Below, one piece after another: positions 8,824-17,960 of a stretch of DNA of 64,000 nucleotides (its first letter is position 1; every line of letters starts with the position of its first letter). Source of the stretch: Bog-756 sp963703145 (GTDB lineage Bacteria; Actinomycetota; Acidimicrobiia; Acidimicrobiales; RAAP-2); the NCBI GenBank assembly GCA_963703145.1, contig OY969793.1, forward strand, positions 496,001 to 560,000, in the 5' to 3' direction. The notes under the pieces are model-generated. The model was not told the origin of the DNA. It did not search any database and was given only the letters and a program-made list of their open reading frames with translations. Position numbers and translations under genes: made by a program.

Positions 8824-10800
8824 TCACGCCGGGACCTGCTCGGAGCTCGGTGTGTCCGCCGGCTGGTCGGGTTGGGCCTCCCGAGGGGCCGACGCGGCGA
8901 TGGAGAAGAGGAGCGCCCGCACCTTGTCGGTGTCACGCTTAGTCGTGGCCTCCCGGAGCTGCTCCAGTCCGGCGGCAAATTGCTCGGCCGGCGCCGTGAT
9001 CGGGATGAGCTGGTTGATATAGGGGTGGTAGGTGGTGAGGATCTCCTCGTCGGGGGTCCTCAGCTCCTCGTCCAGCTTCTCCCCGGGCCGCATCCCGATG
9101 ATCTCGATGGGGATGTCGGCACCCACCTGGTAACCCGAGAGCCGGATCATTCGCTCGGCCAAGTCGAGGATGCGGACCGGCTCGCCCATCTCGAGCATGA
9201 ACACCTCGCCGCCCCCGTCGGACAGGACCGAGGACTCCAACACCAGTTGGACGGCCTCCTCGACGCTCATGAAGAACCGCGTCATGCGCTCGTCGGTCAC
9301 CGTGACCGGTCCGCCGCCGGCGATCTGGCGGGCGAACGTGGGGATCACGCTGCCCGCGGCTCCCGAGCACGTTGCCGAACCGCACCGTGCAGTAGGAGGC
9401 GCCGTGGGGGGCACGGGACAAGACGATCTGTTCGGCGATCTGCTTGGACGCGCCCATCACGCTCGAGGGCCGCACCGCCTTGTCCGTCGAGATCTGGACG
9501 AACCGCTGGACGCCCGACGCCGTTGGCCGCCGCCACGACGTTGAGGGTGCCAAAGACGTTGGTCGTCGCCGCCTCGATGGGATGCTCCTCGAGCACCGGC
9601 ACATGCTTGTGGGCGGCGGCATGGAAGACCACCTCCGGCCGGTACTGGTTGAAGGTGTCGACCACGGCCGATCGGTCGGTGATGTCGACGAGGGCCTGTT
9701 CGCACTGGATGCGCACGGTGGCCGCAGTGTCGTGGAGGTGGGTCTCGTCGTGGTCGAGCAGGACCAGCAGGGCTGGGTCGAGTTCGGCCACCTGCCGGCA
9801 GATCTCCGAGCCGATGGAGCCACCGGCGCCGGTGACCAGCACCCGGCGTCCCTCCAGGGACCGCCGGACGGTGGCGAGGTCGATGGGAACGGGTTGGCGA
9901 CCCAGGAGGTCCTCGATCCGGGGTTCGCGGGCCTGGCGCGAGGGAGCCCAGCGTGCGGACCCCGTCGGCCAGGTGGCTCACGCCGGGGAGGACCTTCATG
10001 GTGAGGCCGGCCTGCTCGCAGGCCTGCAGCACCCGCTCCACCGTCTCCGGCGGCGGGTTGGGGATGGCCAGCAGCACCTGTTGGAGCGTGTAGCGGCTGG
10101 CCGCAGCCGGGATGTCGTCGATGGCACCGACCACCGGCACGCCGACCATGGACAGGCCGTGGGCCCGGGTGTCGTCGTCGAAGACGGCCACCGGTACCAG
10201 GCCGGCCCCCGGGCTGCGCAGCATCTCGCGGATGGCGGCGGCACCGGCATCCCGGCTCCCCACCACGGCCACCCGCAGCCCGACCCGGCGCGCACCGCGT
10301 TGCCAGGCGAACAGGCGGGAGTGGAAGCGGAGGACGCCCATGCCCAGCGTGGCGAACATGCAGCCGACCACGATGACGGTCACCGGGAGGTGCTCGAAGC
10401 CGTACCGCTTGCCCACCGGGTACACGACCACCAGCACGCACACCACCACGGCTGCCGACAGGATCAGCTGGCGGGCCTCCTCCACCCCGGCATGGCGCCA
10501 CATCCGTCCGTAGAGGCCGAAGACGTGGTTGGCCACAAGGGTGACGAACAGGGCCACCAGCAAGAAGGTGGCCAGGTGCTGCCAGTAGAGACCGGGCGCC
10601 TTGTCCCGGAAGTAGGTGACCTGGGCCAGGCTGTAGCCGGCGACGATGCAGAGAGCGTCGAGCACGGTGAACACCAGGCGCGACCGCACGCGGCTGGCGC
10701 GGGTGGAGACTGACGAGCGGGTCAGGTTTGCAGCCGATGGGGCGTCGCTCGTCGACCGGCTACCGTCGTCCGGCTCATCCTTGCGCTCGGTGCTACCCAT
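8824..10800 (-). CDS. CapD/WbpM/PglF-like nucleotide-sugar 4,6-dehydratase, membrane-bound, frameshifted
   Basis: The N-terminus has about four membrane helices (LVFTVLDALCIVAGYSL, FLLVALFVTLVANHVFGLYG). A CoA-binding-like Rossmann domain follows (LRVAVVGSRDAGAAAIREML), then the SDR domain: VLVTGAGGSIGSEICRQ, VVFHAAAHKHVPVLEEHP, FVQISTDKAVRPSSVMGASK and SYCTVRFGNVLGS. This is the layout of WbpM, PglF and CapD, which convert UDP-GlcNAc to the 4-keto-6-deoxy sugar that feeds bacillosamine- or QuiNAc-type pathways. The full protein needs about three frame shifts, near 9360, 9520 and 9930; each half on its own is a clean match. The start is ATG 10800 with GGGGG seven bases upstream. It is the first gene of the minus-strand sugar-nucleotide run. 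Confidence 0.8.
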
Positions 10801-11371
10801 GCGATGGCCCCCTGGTCAACCACTCCGGCTGCTCGCCGCCCAAGCTCGCTCGCGTCCCATGTACCCGTCCCCAGGCACAGCCGGCACCCGTCTGCCGACA
10901 ACTGCTCCCACTCTCCCACTGGCGACCGCGGTCACCGGAAGAACGGGCCACTGATCGCATGAAAAATGCGGTGGGCCTCATTCTGTCATCTCCCCCAAAC
11001 AGCCGCATCAAACGCAGATCCTTGAACAAACGGATCACCCCCACGCTCAGCGTGCTCCAAGGACTGTACCGGTCGCCCTTGACCATGGGCCATTATCAAT
11101 ATTGGGGATCGGTCTCCGTGACCTGGGACGATCGACTCGGTTCGCCAGTGATTTGCCGGTCCTCAGGGGGTTCCCGCGGTGGCCGTGGTGGTCCGCCGCG
11201 CCAGAGCCCGAAGTCACGCTTTGTCGCCGAGCCGCTACTCTCTGAGCCGAGGCGGCCGTCGACCCGTGTGGCCTCGGCCACACCCGGGCAATTTGGACAT
11301 TGGTGCTGTTCCACCGCAACTACCGGGGTATATGATCTCTCCTCTACGCAGGGCAGGGGAGTGGGAGAACG
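10801..11371. other. Divergent intergenic region between the CapD-like and Wzz-like genes
   Basis: These 571 bases separate two divergent polysaccharide genes and are visibly less GC-rich than their surroundings (around 10950-11110). Frames crossing it show no domain. I see a small perfect inverted repeat, CACGC-TCA-GCGTG, near 11041-11053 and a TATATGAT box at 11329. No riboswitch core was recognised. The length suggests a regulatory region or a long leader for one or both operons. Confidence 0.45.
11329..11336 (+). promoter_or_regulatory. Candidate -10 box (TATATGAT) for the Wzz-like gene
   Basis: TATATGAT stands out in GC-rich surroundings and lies 36 bases before the ATG at 11372. A GGAGTGGGAG ribosome-binding stretch lies between them. 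The -35 position is only weakly matched (CTGTTC, 17 bases upstream). Confidence 0.35.
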
Positions 11372-13000
11372 ATGGAGCCTATTGACTATCTGGGCGCGCT
11401 CCGGCGCAGCTGGCGGTTGTTGGTAGCACTGGCACTGGTCGGCGCTGTGGTCGCCATCCTGGTGCCCGTCGCCCATGCGCACCGGGTAAAGGTCGCGCTC
11501 CCGTGGAAGGCCACCTCCATCGTGGGCTCCGCTCCCAACCAGCAGGGCACCCTGCTGAACGGCGGGGTGAGCAGTGGGCAGATCCAGTTCTTCGCCTCGA
11601 GCCAGTCCACCCAGCAGACCGTGGCCACCGCAGCTGGACTCGACAACATCCCGGCCTTCGAATTCCCCAATTACATGACGGCCAGCATCGTGTCGGCCGG
11701 CACCATCGGCGGCTACTTCGGCAGCGCGGCCTCGAGCACGTTGAAGCGGAGCTCGCCGACACTGGTGGCCCTCACCGGTTACGGGAAGACCTCGGGTGAT
11801 GCCGTGGCCCTGGCGAATCAGTTCGCCGGGCAGCTGGGCTACGTGATCACCAACTACGCCACCCAGCGGGCCCAGGCCAACCCCAAGACGGCGACCCTCA
11901 CCAACATCTCGACCGGGTACACCGTCCAGCAGTACGCCGAGTACGCCACGAAGGCGGGCCCGGTCGGGTCCGCTAGCCCGGTGGCCAGCCGCAAGGTTCG
12001 CCTCCTCGGGGGCCTGGTCGTCGGTGCTGTGCTCGGAGCCATCGTCGTGCTCCTGCGTGAGGTCCTCGACAAGCGGCTGCGCACGGCCTCCCGGGCCGAG
12101 GCCAACTTCGGGTTTCCGGTGGTGGTGGAGATCCCGGTGGCCAGCCTGGGTGTCGCCACGACGGCCGCCTCTCCGGTGCCGGTGGTCGATGTCATACGCG
12201 ATCCGGACTCGCCCGGGGCGGAGGCCTACCGGATGCTCCGCATGTCGGTGATGTTCGAGGGTCTGGCCGCACTCACCGGCCCGGTCGATCCGTTCGCCTA
12301 CGGGCTCGAGCCCGGTACCGGTGGCCTGCCGGCCGCTGAGCAGGCACTGGGAGCCGGCCCCGCCGAATCGATCGGACGCCGTCAGGTCATCCTGGTCGTG
12401 TCGGCGGGTTCCGAGCCAACCCGCCCGCACGTGGCCGCCAATCTGGCCGCCGTCTACGCCGAGGCGGGACAGCGGGTAGTGGTCATCAGCACCGGTGACA
12501 TCGAGGCCGGGGTGGCCGTCGACTACGGGAACAGCACCACGGGAGAGATCGGGCCAGACGACATCCGGGCCCGCCTCGAGCCCTCCAGGCTCGAGCGCGT
12601 GTCCCGGCTCCACCTGAACCACTTCATGACCAACAGCGGACAGCTGGTGTCCAGGGTGCCCGAGGTGCTCGAGGCCGCCCGCGGTCTGGCCGACGCCATC
12701 ATCGTCGAGGTGCCGCCCATGCTGGCCGTGCATCACGCTGAGGCCCTCTCCCACGCCGTCGACGTGGTGCTGGTAGTGGGCGAGTGCCGGTTCACCACGT
12801 TCAACGATGCTCGGCGCGCCGGCGACCTCCTGCGGCGCCTCGGGGCACCGGTCCTCGGCGTGGTCCTCACCAACGTCCGGATCGATCACCGGGACATCCG
12901 CCACTCGGCGTTCCTCCGGCCCGACGCACCTGATGCGGACACCGGTGACAAGGAGGTCGTGGCCCTGAGTTCGGGTGGCCCGGCCGGCACCGCGACCTAG
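11372..13000 (+). CDS. Wzz/BY-kinase-like chain-length protein with degenerate ATP site
   Basis: This 542-residue protein has the layout of actinobacterial CpsC/D-type proteins. There is an N-terminal helix (residues 15-33), an outside domain rich in Ser, Thr and Gly, a second helix near 210-228 (LLGGLVVGAVLGAIVVLL), and a cytoplasmic MinD/BY-kinase-like domain beginning SPGAEAYRMLRMSVMFE. The Walker A site has lost its GKT/S core: residues 344-354 read SAGSEPTRPHV where relatives have GxGKT. The second Walker-type strand (VVVISTGDIEA) and the C-terminal half (VLVVGECRFTTFNDARR, VLGVVLTNVRI) are kept. No Tyr-rich tail is present. I infer a non-catalytic regulator of chain length or export. 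The membrane protein at 13034 follows 33 bases later. Confidence 0.7.
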   Translation: MEPIDYLGALRRSWRLLVALALVGAVVAILVPVAHAHRVKVALPWKATSIVGSAPNQQGTLLNGGVSSGQIQFFASSQSTQQTVATAAGLDNIPAFEFPNYMTASIVSAGTIGGYFGSAASSTLKRSSPTLVALTGYGKTSGDAVALANQFAGQLGYVITNYATQRAQANPKTATLTNISTGYTVQQYAEYATKAGPVGSASPVASRKVRLLGGLVVGAVLGAIVVLLREVLDKRLRTASRAEANFGFPVVVEIPVASLGVATTAASPVPVVDVIRDPDSPGAEAYRMLRMSVMFEGLAALTGPVDPFAYGLEPGTGGLPAAEQALGAGPAESIGRRQVILVVSAGSEPTRPHVAANLAAVYAEAGQRVVVISTGDIEAGVAVDYGNSTTGEIGPDDIRARLEPSRLERVSRLHLNHFMTNSGQLVSRVPEVLEAARGLADAIIVEVPPMLAVHHAEALSHAVDVVLVVGECRFTTFNDARRAGDLLRRLGAPVLGVVLTNVRIDHRDIRHSAFLRPDAPDADTGDKEVVALSSGGPAGTAT

Positions 13001-13033
13001 AGCCGTTCCGATCTCGAGCCACACGGGCCACCC

Positions 13034-14371
13034 ATGTCCCTAGCGGCCGCCCTCCCGTCCCAGCCCTTCGTCGGGGCTTTCGTCGGGGTGATCCTCTTCC
13101 TACTGGGCCGGGTGATCGTCCAGCGGGTGGCCCTGGCGGAGGCCAACCCGTGGCTGGTGCGGGTGCTGACCATCGCCCTGCTGTTGCACCTGTTCGCCGC
13201 CCCGGCCCAGATCTACGTGGTCGACCACTTCTACCACGGCATCGCCGACTGGAACCGCTATCTCCGACAGGGCAACCTCTTGTCCCAGAACTACCGGCAC
13301 TTCGACTTCACGACGGCCGGCGCCAACGTCCGCCAGATCGTCAACGACGGCTCGGTCAGCATCTCCACGGGGATCGTGATGGCCATCGTTGGCGCCAACC
13401 AGCTGGCCACGTTCCTGGTCTTCAGCTTCTTCTCGTTCTGCGGCTGCGTGCTGTTCTACCGGGCCTTCACCCTCACGTTCCCCCGTGCCGACCACCGGCG
13501 GTACGCGCTCATGCTCTTCTTCCTCCCGTCGCTGATCTTCTGGACCGCCGACGTGAGCAAGGAGTCGCTGATGATGCTGGCTCTCGGCCTCATCTCGTAC
13601 GGAGCGGCCAAGTTCTTGGCGCGCGTGCACGGCGGCTTCATGCTGGTGGTGCCCGGCGTGATCATCGGTGGCTACGTGCGTCCGAACGAGCTCATGCTCA
13701 TGATGGGCGGTTTCGTCATCGCCATGATGATCCCAACGGCAGCCTCCCGACGGACTGCCGGTGGGATTCGACGTCTGGTCAGCCTGGTGTTCCTCGGGGG
13801 GTTGTTGTTCGTGGCGGTGGCGGTCACCCTCCACTACATCCACGCCGGGCCCGGCGGCTCACTGTCACTCCAGGCGACCAACGCCAACAACCAGGGCTCG
13901 GGACTCGGGTTCGGCAGCAGCGGCGTTCCCTACTCCACCAATCTGGTCACCTATCCCCGGGACATCTACGAGGTGCTGTTCAACCCGCTCCCGTTCAATG
14001 CGCACGGGTTCGGGGAGTCCTTCGCGGCATTGGAGAACACCGTGATCCTGGTGTTGATCCTCATCTCCTTCCGCAACCTCCGCATGGTCCCGCGGGCGGC
14101 ATTCGCCCGGCCCTACGTCATGCTGTGCCTGGTCTACACCGGCGCCTTCTTGTACACCTTCGCCGCCCTCGGCAATCTCGGTCTGATCGAGCGGGAGCGC
14201 ACCATGACGCTGCCGATGTTGCTGGTGTTGTTGTGCATCCCCCGATCTCCCAAGGGCTCACCACCTCGGTATGAGTGGGAGCTCCGGCGCAGACAGCGGC
14301 TGCAGCTCCGGAACGCCATCGAGCGTCGGAACGCTGCCAGACGGCTGATTCAGGCCCGGACCCCGGGCTGA
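13034..14371 (+). CDS. Multi-spanning membrane protein, possible polysaccharide polymerase
   Basis: A 445-residue protein with about ten hydrophobic segments and a basic C-terminal tail (ELRRRQRLQLRNAIERRNAARR). No named domain is certain. The pattern of long hydrophobic helices, a large extracellular loop (GGSLSLQATNANNQGSGLGF to SFAALENTV) and ALMLFFLPSLIFWTADVSKES recalls EpsG/Wzy-type polymerases found next to Wzz-like genes. The gene begins 33 bases after the Wzz-like gene and is probably in the same operon. The function is inferred from topology and context only. Confidence 0.6.
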   Translation: MSLAAALPSQPFVGAFVGVILFLLGRVIVQRVALAEANPWLVRVLTIALLLHLFAAPAQIYVVDHFYHGIADWNRYLRQGNLLSQNYRHFDFTTAGANVRQIVNDGSVSISTGIVMAIVGANQLATFLVFSFFSFCGCVLFYRAFTLTFPRADHRRYALMLFFLPSLIFWTADVSKESLMMLALGLISYGAAKFLARVHGGFMLVVPGVIIGGYVRPNELMLMMGGFVIAMMIPTAASRRTAGGIRRLVSLVFLGGLLFVAVAVTLHYIHAGPGGSLSLQATNANNQGSGLGFGSSGVPYSTNLVTYPRDIYEVLFNPLPFNAHGFGESFAALENTVILVLILISFRNLRMVPRAAFARPYVMLCLVYTGAFLYTFAALGNLGLIERERTMTLPMLLVLLCIPRSPKGSPPRYEWELRRRQRLQLRNAIERRNAARRLIQARTPG

Positions 14372-14378
14372 GGCCGCA

Positions 14379-14393
14379 CCCGCACGGCGCGGG
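14379..14393. terminator. Stem-loop between convergent genes
   Basis: CCCGC-ACGGC-GCGGG forms a five-base-pair stem with a five-base loop in the 38-base gap between two convergent stop codons. There is no T-run. It is a weak candidate for a shared terminator. Confidence 0.3.
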
Positions 14394-14409
14394 CAGGATC
14401 GGTGAGGCG

Positions 14410-15288
14410 TCAGTCGTCGAACGTGTAGGACGACAAGGCGTCGTAGGTGGCGATCAGGCGCTCGACGCCCTGGCGCTCCTCGGCGGACCATTCCACGGCA
14501 TCGCGGGTTCGGTTGGTGCTGGCCCACACGATGCCGGCACAGGCCTCGAGGTAGGAGGGGTCGGCGCCGACACCGAGGAACCTGCACAGCTCGGCCAGCG
14601 ATGGGGCGGTGTCGGTGGCGAAGTCCTCATGTCGGAGGTCCACCAGCTCGGCCGGGTCGAGCAGCGGCCGCACCGTGGCCACCGCCTTGCAGATCTGCTC
14701 GTACCAGGTCGTGGCCTGGGTGAGCGACATCTTGTGGCGTCGGGCTTCGGTGGCGATGTTGTCGAACGGATTCCTGGTCACATGGATGACCCGTATCGGC
14801 ACCTTGACGACCCGGCGGACGCGGTCCAAGAGCGCGGGCTGCTGGGCGATCTGCAGCACCGAGGACCGGGCCCGCTTGTCGCCGATAACCCGCAGGTGGT
14901 CGAAGCGCCCCTGCCACTGGCCGGGCACTTCGTACTGGTAACCGGACCACGTGCGCCCGATCTCGCCGAACTGCTGGTCCCGCTGAAGCAGCAGCGAGAA
15001 GAGCTGACTCCGTCGGAAGCCGTGTTTCACAAACCGCACGGCATCGAGCTCGTGGGCGATGACCATCTCGGGGTGGGCGTTGAGCAGCGTGGCGACCAGG
15101 GTGTGGCCGCTGCGGGCATAACCGATGAAAAAGCAGAAACGGTCCACTTCGGAGACATCGGGCCGGTGTTTGTGGTCCAGGGCCGACGACAGGTACAAGC
15201 TGGCCCACTGTCGCTTCCCCCGGGGGTCCGGGAGGCCGTCCAGCGCGGGTGGTGCGCTCCGACGCCGGGGCGTGGGGGGGACCGTCAC
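14410..15288 (-). CDS. Sulfotransferase family protein
   Basis: A 292-residue predicted PAPS-dependent sulfotransferase. FFIGYARSGHTLVATLLNAHPE (motif core at residues 56-64) fits the 5'-phosphosulfate loop, although the usual Thr-Thr is His-Thr. VIHVTRNPFDNIATEARRHK fits the 3'-phosphate loop with RNPFD. The C-terminal half (LVDLRHEDFATDTAPSLAELCRFLGV) is characteristic of the Sulfotransfer_1/3 group. The GTG at 15288 is the first start. It is convergent with the polymerase-like gene and is separated from the GT4 gene at 15400 by a perfect 20-base tandem repeat. The acceptor is unknown; the setting suggests a surface glycan. Confidence 0.75.
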   Translation of the reverse strand: MTVPPTPRRRSAPPALDGLPDPRGKRQWASLYLSSALDHKHRPDVSEVDRFCFFIGYARSGHTLVATLLNAHPEMVIAHELDAVRFVKHGFRRSQLFSLLLQRDQQFGEIGRTWSGYQYEVPGQWQGRFDHLRVIGDKRARSSVLQIAQQPALLDRVRRVVKVPIRVIHVTRNPFDNIATEARRHKMSLTQATTWYEQICKAVATVRPLLDPAELVDLRHEDFATDTAPSLAELCRFLGVGADPSYLEACAGIVWASTNRTRDAVEWSAEERQGVERLIATYDALSSYTFDD

Positions 15289-15365
15289 GACGTGCGCCGG
15301 TGGTTGATCACGGGTGGAGATCCTCGTCTACTCGTTGGGCCGGGACGCATTCTCGCCGATGCTGT

Positions 15366-15405
15366 CGTACCAGGGTGGATCATCGCGTACCAGGGTGGAT
15401 CATCG
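15366..15405. repeat. Two perfect tandem copies of a 20-bp unit
   Basis: CGTACCAGGGTGGATCATCG occurs twice in immediate succession (15366-15385 and 15386-15405). The second copy overlaps the stop codon of the GT4 gene. No further copy was noticed in the window. It could be a recent slippage duplication. Confidence 0.85.
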
Positions 15406-16530
15406 GGTTCGCACGGCAGTACTCCCGGCGGTCGCGGCCGGGAGAAGAGGCGCGAGGATTGACAGCCAGGCTTCCGCGACTACGGCCAGGCTGAAGCGGT
15501 CACAGCAGCGCTGCCTCGCCGCCCGGCCCAGCTCGGCGCGGCGGCCCGGGTCGCCCAACAGCTCCGAGACTGCCGCCACCAGTGCCGTTGGGTCGTCGAC
15601 GGGGACCACCACCCCGGTTCGGCCGTCCTCGACGATGGAGCGCACCCCGGGCACGTCGGTGGCCACCACCGCCAACCCGCACAGCCCTGCCTCGATCAGC
15701 ACCCCGGGCATCCCCTCGCCAGCCGGCCGACTCGGGAACACCACCAGGTCGGCACCGGCCAGGAGCTCGGCCACGTCGGATCTCGAGCCGAGCATCGTCA
15801 CGCCCGCCGCCTCAGCCGGTTCGACCAGCCCGGCCCACAGGGGCCCGTCCCCGATGATGGTGGCCTCCAGGGCCCGGCCCTCGGCGCGGAGTGCGGCCAC
15901 CAGATCGATGAAGCGGTCCGGTCCCTTGCCCTCGGTGAGGGCCCCGACGAAGACGAGCTGCGGAATGGAATCGACCGTGCCGCCGGGCCTGAACACCTCG
16001 GGGTCGCGGCCGTTGGGGACCACAACCACTCGTGAAGGTCGGATCCGCATCCGCTCCACGCACTCGTCACGCACCTCGTCACCCTCAGCGGCGATGACGT
16101 CGGCCCGGCCCATCAGATACCGCCACCACCCGAGCCGCGCGCCGCCCGACGGCCCCGAATAGGTCCCGATGGCGTAGTAGGCCAGCGGCCGGTGGTGGAA
16201 GGCCATGGCCGCCGCGAGGTACTTGAGCGGCTCACTGCCGTGGGCCACGACCACGTCGGGATCCATGCGGTCGAGCGTGGTGCGCAACCGGAGTGGGAGT
16301 CCGGGGTCGAACCCGGTGGCCGGCGAACCCCGCCCGGAGTAGTCGAGGGAGGCGTCGACCGGCACCTCGTCGGATCCGGCGAACAGACTGAGCACCCGGT
16401 GGGCCCTCGTGCCCGGCGAGTCGAGCGCGTCGGCCAGCGCCCGTGCTTCACGCTGGGCACCCCGGGCCCGGGCCGTGGGGATCACGTGCAGCACCAGGGG
16501 TACGTCGATCGAGCGCAGTTCGTCGTGCAC
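15400..16530 (-). CDS. Glycosyltransferase family 4 protein
   Basis: A 376-residue retaining GT-B glycosyltransferase. The N-terminal half holds the acceptor domain (VLHVIPTARARGAQREARALAD). The C-terminal half is the Glycos_transf_1 domain, with LVFVGALTEGKGPDRFIDLV, MLGSRSDVAELLAGADLVVFPS and the EGMPGVLIE box that carries the E-x7-E pair contacting the nucleotide sugar. The sugar donor is not predictable. The start is GTG 16530, with GGAGGGGGG upstream and a TAGGGT box about 40 bases back. It is divergent from the GT4 gene at 16677. Confidence 0.85.
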   Translation of the reverse strand: MHDELRSIDVPLVLHVIPTARARGAQREARALADALDSPGTRAHRVLSLFAGSDEVPVDASLDYSGRGSPATGFDPGLPLRLRTTLDRMDPDVVVAHGSEPLKYLAAAMAFHHRPLAYYAIGTYSGPSGGARLGWWRYLMGRADVIAAEGDEVRDECVERMRIRPSRVVVVPNGRDPEVFRPGGTVDSIPQLVFVGALTEGKGPDRFIDLVAALRAEGRALEATIIGDGPLWAGLVEPAEAAGVTMLGSRSDVAELLAGADLVVFPSRPAGEGMPGVLIEAGLCGLAVVATDVPGVRSIVEDGRTGVVVPVDDPTALVAAVSELLGDPGRRAELGRAARQRCCDRFSLAVVAEAWLSILAPLLPAATAGSTAVRTR

Positions 16531-16676
16531 GTGCGGGCCCCCCTCCGCTGCCGAGTTTCAGCCCCGAGACCCTACCAGCCCGGGCCGGATCGCCCCCCTC
16601 CGCTACCATCATCGCATCCTGGGCCAGGTCGGGTCCGGGAAGGACCCCTGACGACGGTCGGCCACGGTAGTGAGGG

Positions 16677-17906
16677 ATGTGGATGAGGACCCTGGTGATC
16701 GCCGGCGAGTACCCCTGGCCGGTGGACAGCGGGCCCCGGACCCGGCTGGGCATGGTGCTGCGGGCCCTGCGACGCAACGGTCCAGTGGAGCTCCTGTCGG
16801 TCATCTCGGCCTTCCGCTCGGACTTCGACCCACCTGACGAGCAGTTGGGGCTGGCCCGGGTCGGTCGCGTCGGTTTCGACAACCGCCCACCCTCGGGGCT
16901 GGCCCTGCTGCCCACACTGGCCCGGCCATCCATGCCCCTCGGGCTCCCCTGGCAGGACCGGGCGACGGTGCAACGGGCACTGGCCCGATTCATGTCCGGC
17001 CGCTACGACCTGGTCTGGTACTTCGGGGCCCGTCCGTGGGTGCTGGCCGGCGAGGCGGTGCCGGCCCCGACCATCGTCGACCTTGACGACCTCGAGGACC
17101 AAAAGATCGTGGCCCGCCTGGCCATCCCGCGGGCACCGGTGACCGGTTGGCCCGAGCAGGCCCGCCGATCCGCCAGTGCCCTGGTCGCCGGTGAGGAGAT
17201 CCGACGCTGGCGGCGCCTGGAGCGCCGCGTCGGATCCAAGGCCACAGCCGTAGCGGTCTGCAGCATGGTGGACGCCGAACGGGCACGGGCCAGCGGGGTA
17301 CCCGACGTGGTGGTGGTCCCCAACGGGTACCCCGCGGTCGAGCACCCCGTGGGCCGGACCGACGTGGGCTCGCCTCCCACCGTGCTGTTCCAGGGGCTGC
17401 TGCGCTACCCGCCCAACATCGCGGCAGCCACGTTCCTGGCGAGCGAGATCGGCCCGGCGCTGGCCGAGCTGGTCCCCGGCGTCGAAATTCGCCTGGTCGG
17501 CGACCACCATCCCGAACTGGCCGCCCTGGACGACCCACCGCGGGTGACTGTGGTCGGTCGGGTTCCCGACATCACGACCGAGCTGGCCCGGGCCGACCTC
17601 GTCGTGGTCCCCCTCCGGTACGGCAGCGGTACCCGGGTCAAGATCCTGGAGGCATTCGCTCACCGGGTCCCCGTGGTGTCGACAACACTCGGGGCCGAGG
17701 GTCTCGGCGTACGCGACGGCGAGCACCTGCTCATCGGGGACACCGTGGCGACCCTGGCCGAGGCGTGCCGTCGGCTGCTCACCGACACCGGTCTCCGGCA
17801 GGCCATTGCCACGAGGGCGCGTGCGCACTTCGATGAGAACTTTGCACCCGACGTCGTGGAGTCCGGCATCGCCGACCTGGCCTGCCGGGTGGCCGGCATC
17901 CCCTGA
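16677..17906 (+). CDS. Glycosyltransferase family 4 protein
   Basis: A 409-residue GT-B glycosyltransferase of the type that begins LVIAGEYPWPVDSGPRTRL, a Gly-Arg-rich first loop common in polysaccharide loci. FDVVWYFGARPW-like acceptor-domain sequence and VVVVPNGYPAVEHP lead into the donor domain: VLFQGLLRYPPNIAAATFL, VVGRVPDITTELARADLVVVP and YGSGTRVKILEAFAHRVPVV. The last is the nucleotide-binding region with its Glu. The substrate is unknown. The GTGAGGG just before the ATG at 16677 supports this start. The next gene, a WbsX-like protein, starts 54 bases after the stop and may have its own promoter. Confidence 0.85.
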   Translation: MWMRTLVIAGEYPWPVDSGPRTRLGMVLRALRRNGPVELLSVISAFRSDFDPPDEQLGLARVGRVGFDNRPPSGLALLPTLARPSMPLGLPWQDRATVQRALARFMSGRYDLVWYFGARPWVLAGEAVPAPTIVDLDDLEDQKIVARLAIPRAPVTGWPEQARRSASALVAGEEIRRWRRLERRVGSKATAVAVCSMVDAERARASGVPDVVVVPNGYPAVEHPVGRTDVGSPPTVLFQGLLRYPPNIAAATFLASEIGPALAELVPGVEIRLVGDHHPELAALDDPPRVTVVGRVPDITTELARADLVVVPLRYGSGTRVKILEAFAHRVPVVSTTLGAEGLGVRDGEHLLIGDTVATLAEACRRLLTDTGLRQAIATRARAHFDENFAPDVVESGIADLACRVAGIP

Positions 17907-17940
17907 CAGGTGCGGCCTCCTGCCCGCTCCTGGGGGAACC

Positions 17941-17952
17941 GCTCGGTAGCAT
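17941..17952 (+). promoter_or_regulatory. GCTCGGTAGCAT motif, candidate leaderless -10 box
   Basis: TAGCAT (17947-17952) ends eight bases before the ATG at 17961, and no ribosome-binding site lies between them. This is the arrangement of leaderless actinobacterial transcripts. The same 12 bases recur at 49483-49494 before another gene, and TCGGTAGCAT recurs at 31385-31394 on the minus strand. Confidence 0.45.
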
Positions 17953-17960
17953 GACCGCTG

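Noticed and set aside
8779..10713. A 644-codon open frame on the plus strand
   Set aside because: It is antisense to the CapD-like gene and the start of the UDP-sugar dehydrogenase; no domain is visible and the minus-strand genes are well supported.
11096..13024. A 642-codon open frame on the minus strand
   Set aside because: It is the antisense of the Wzz-like gene and the adjoining intergenic region. Its composition is that of a shadow frame (His/Gly/Asp/Arg-rich, no domain), while the plus-strand gene has clear motifs and helices.
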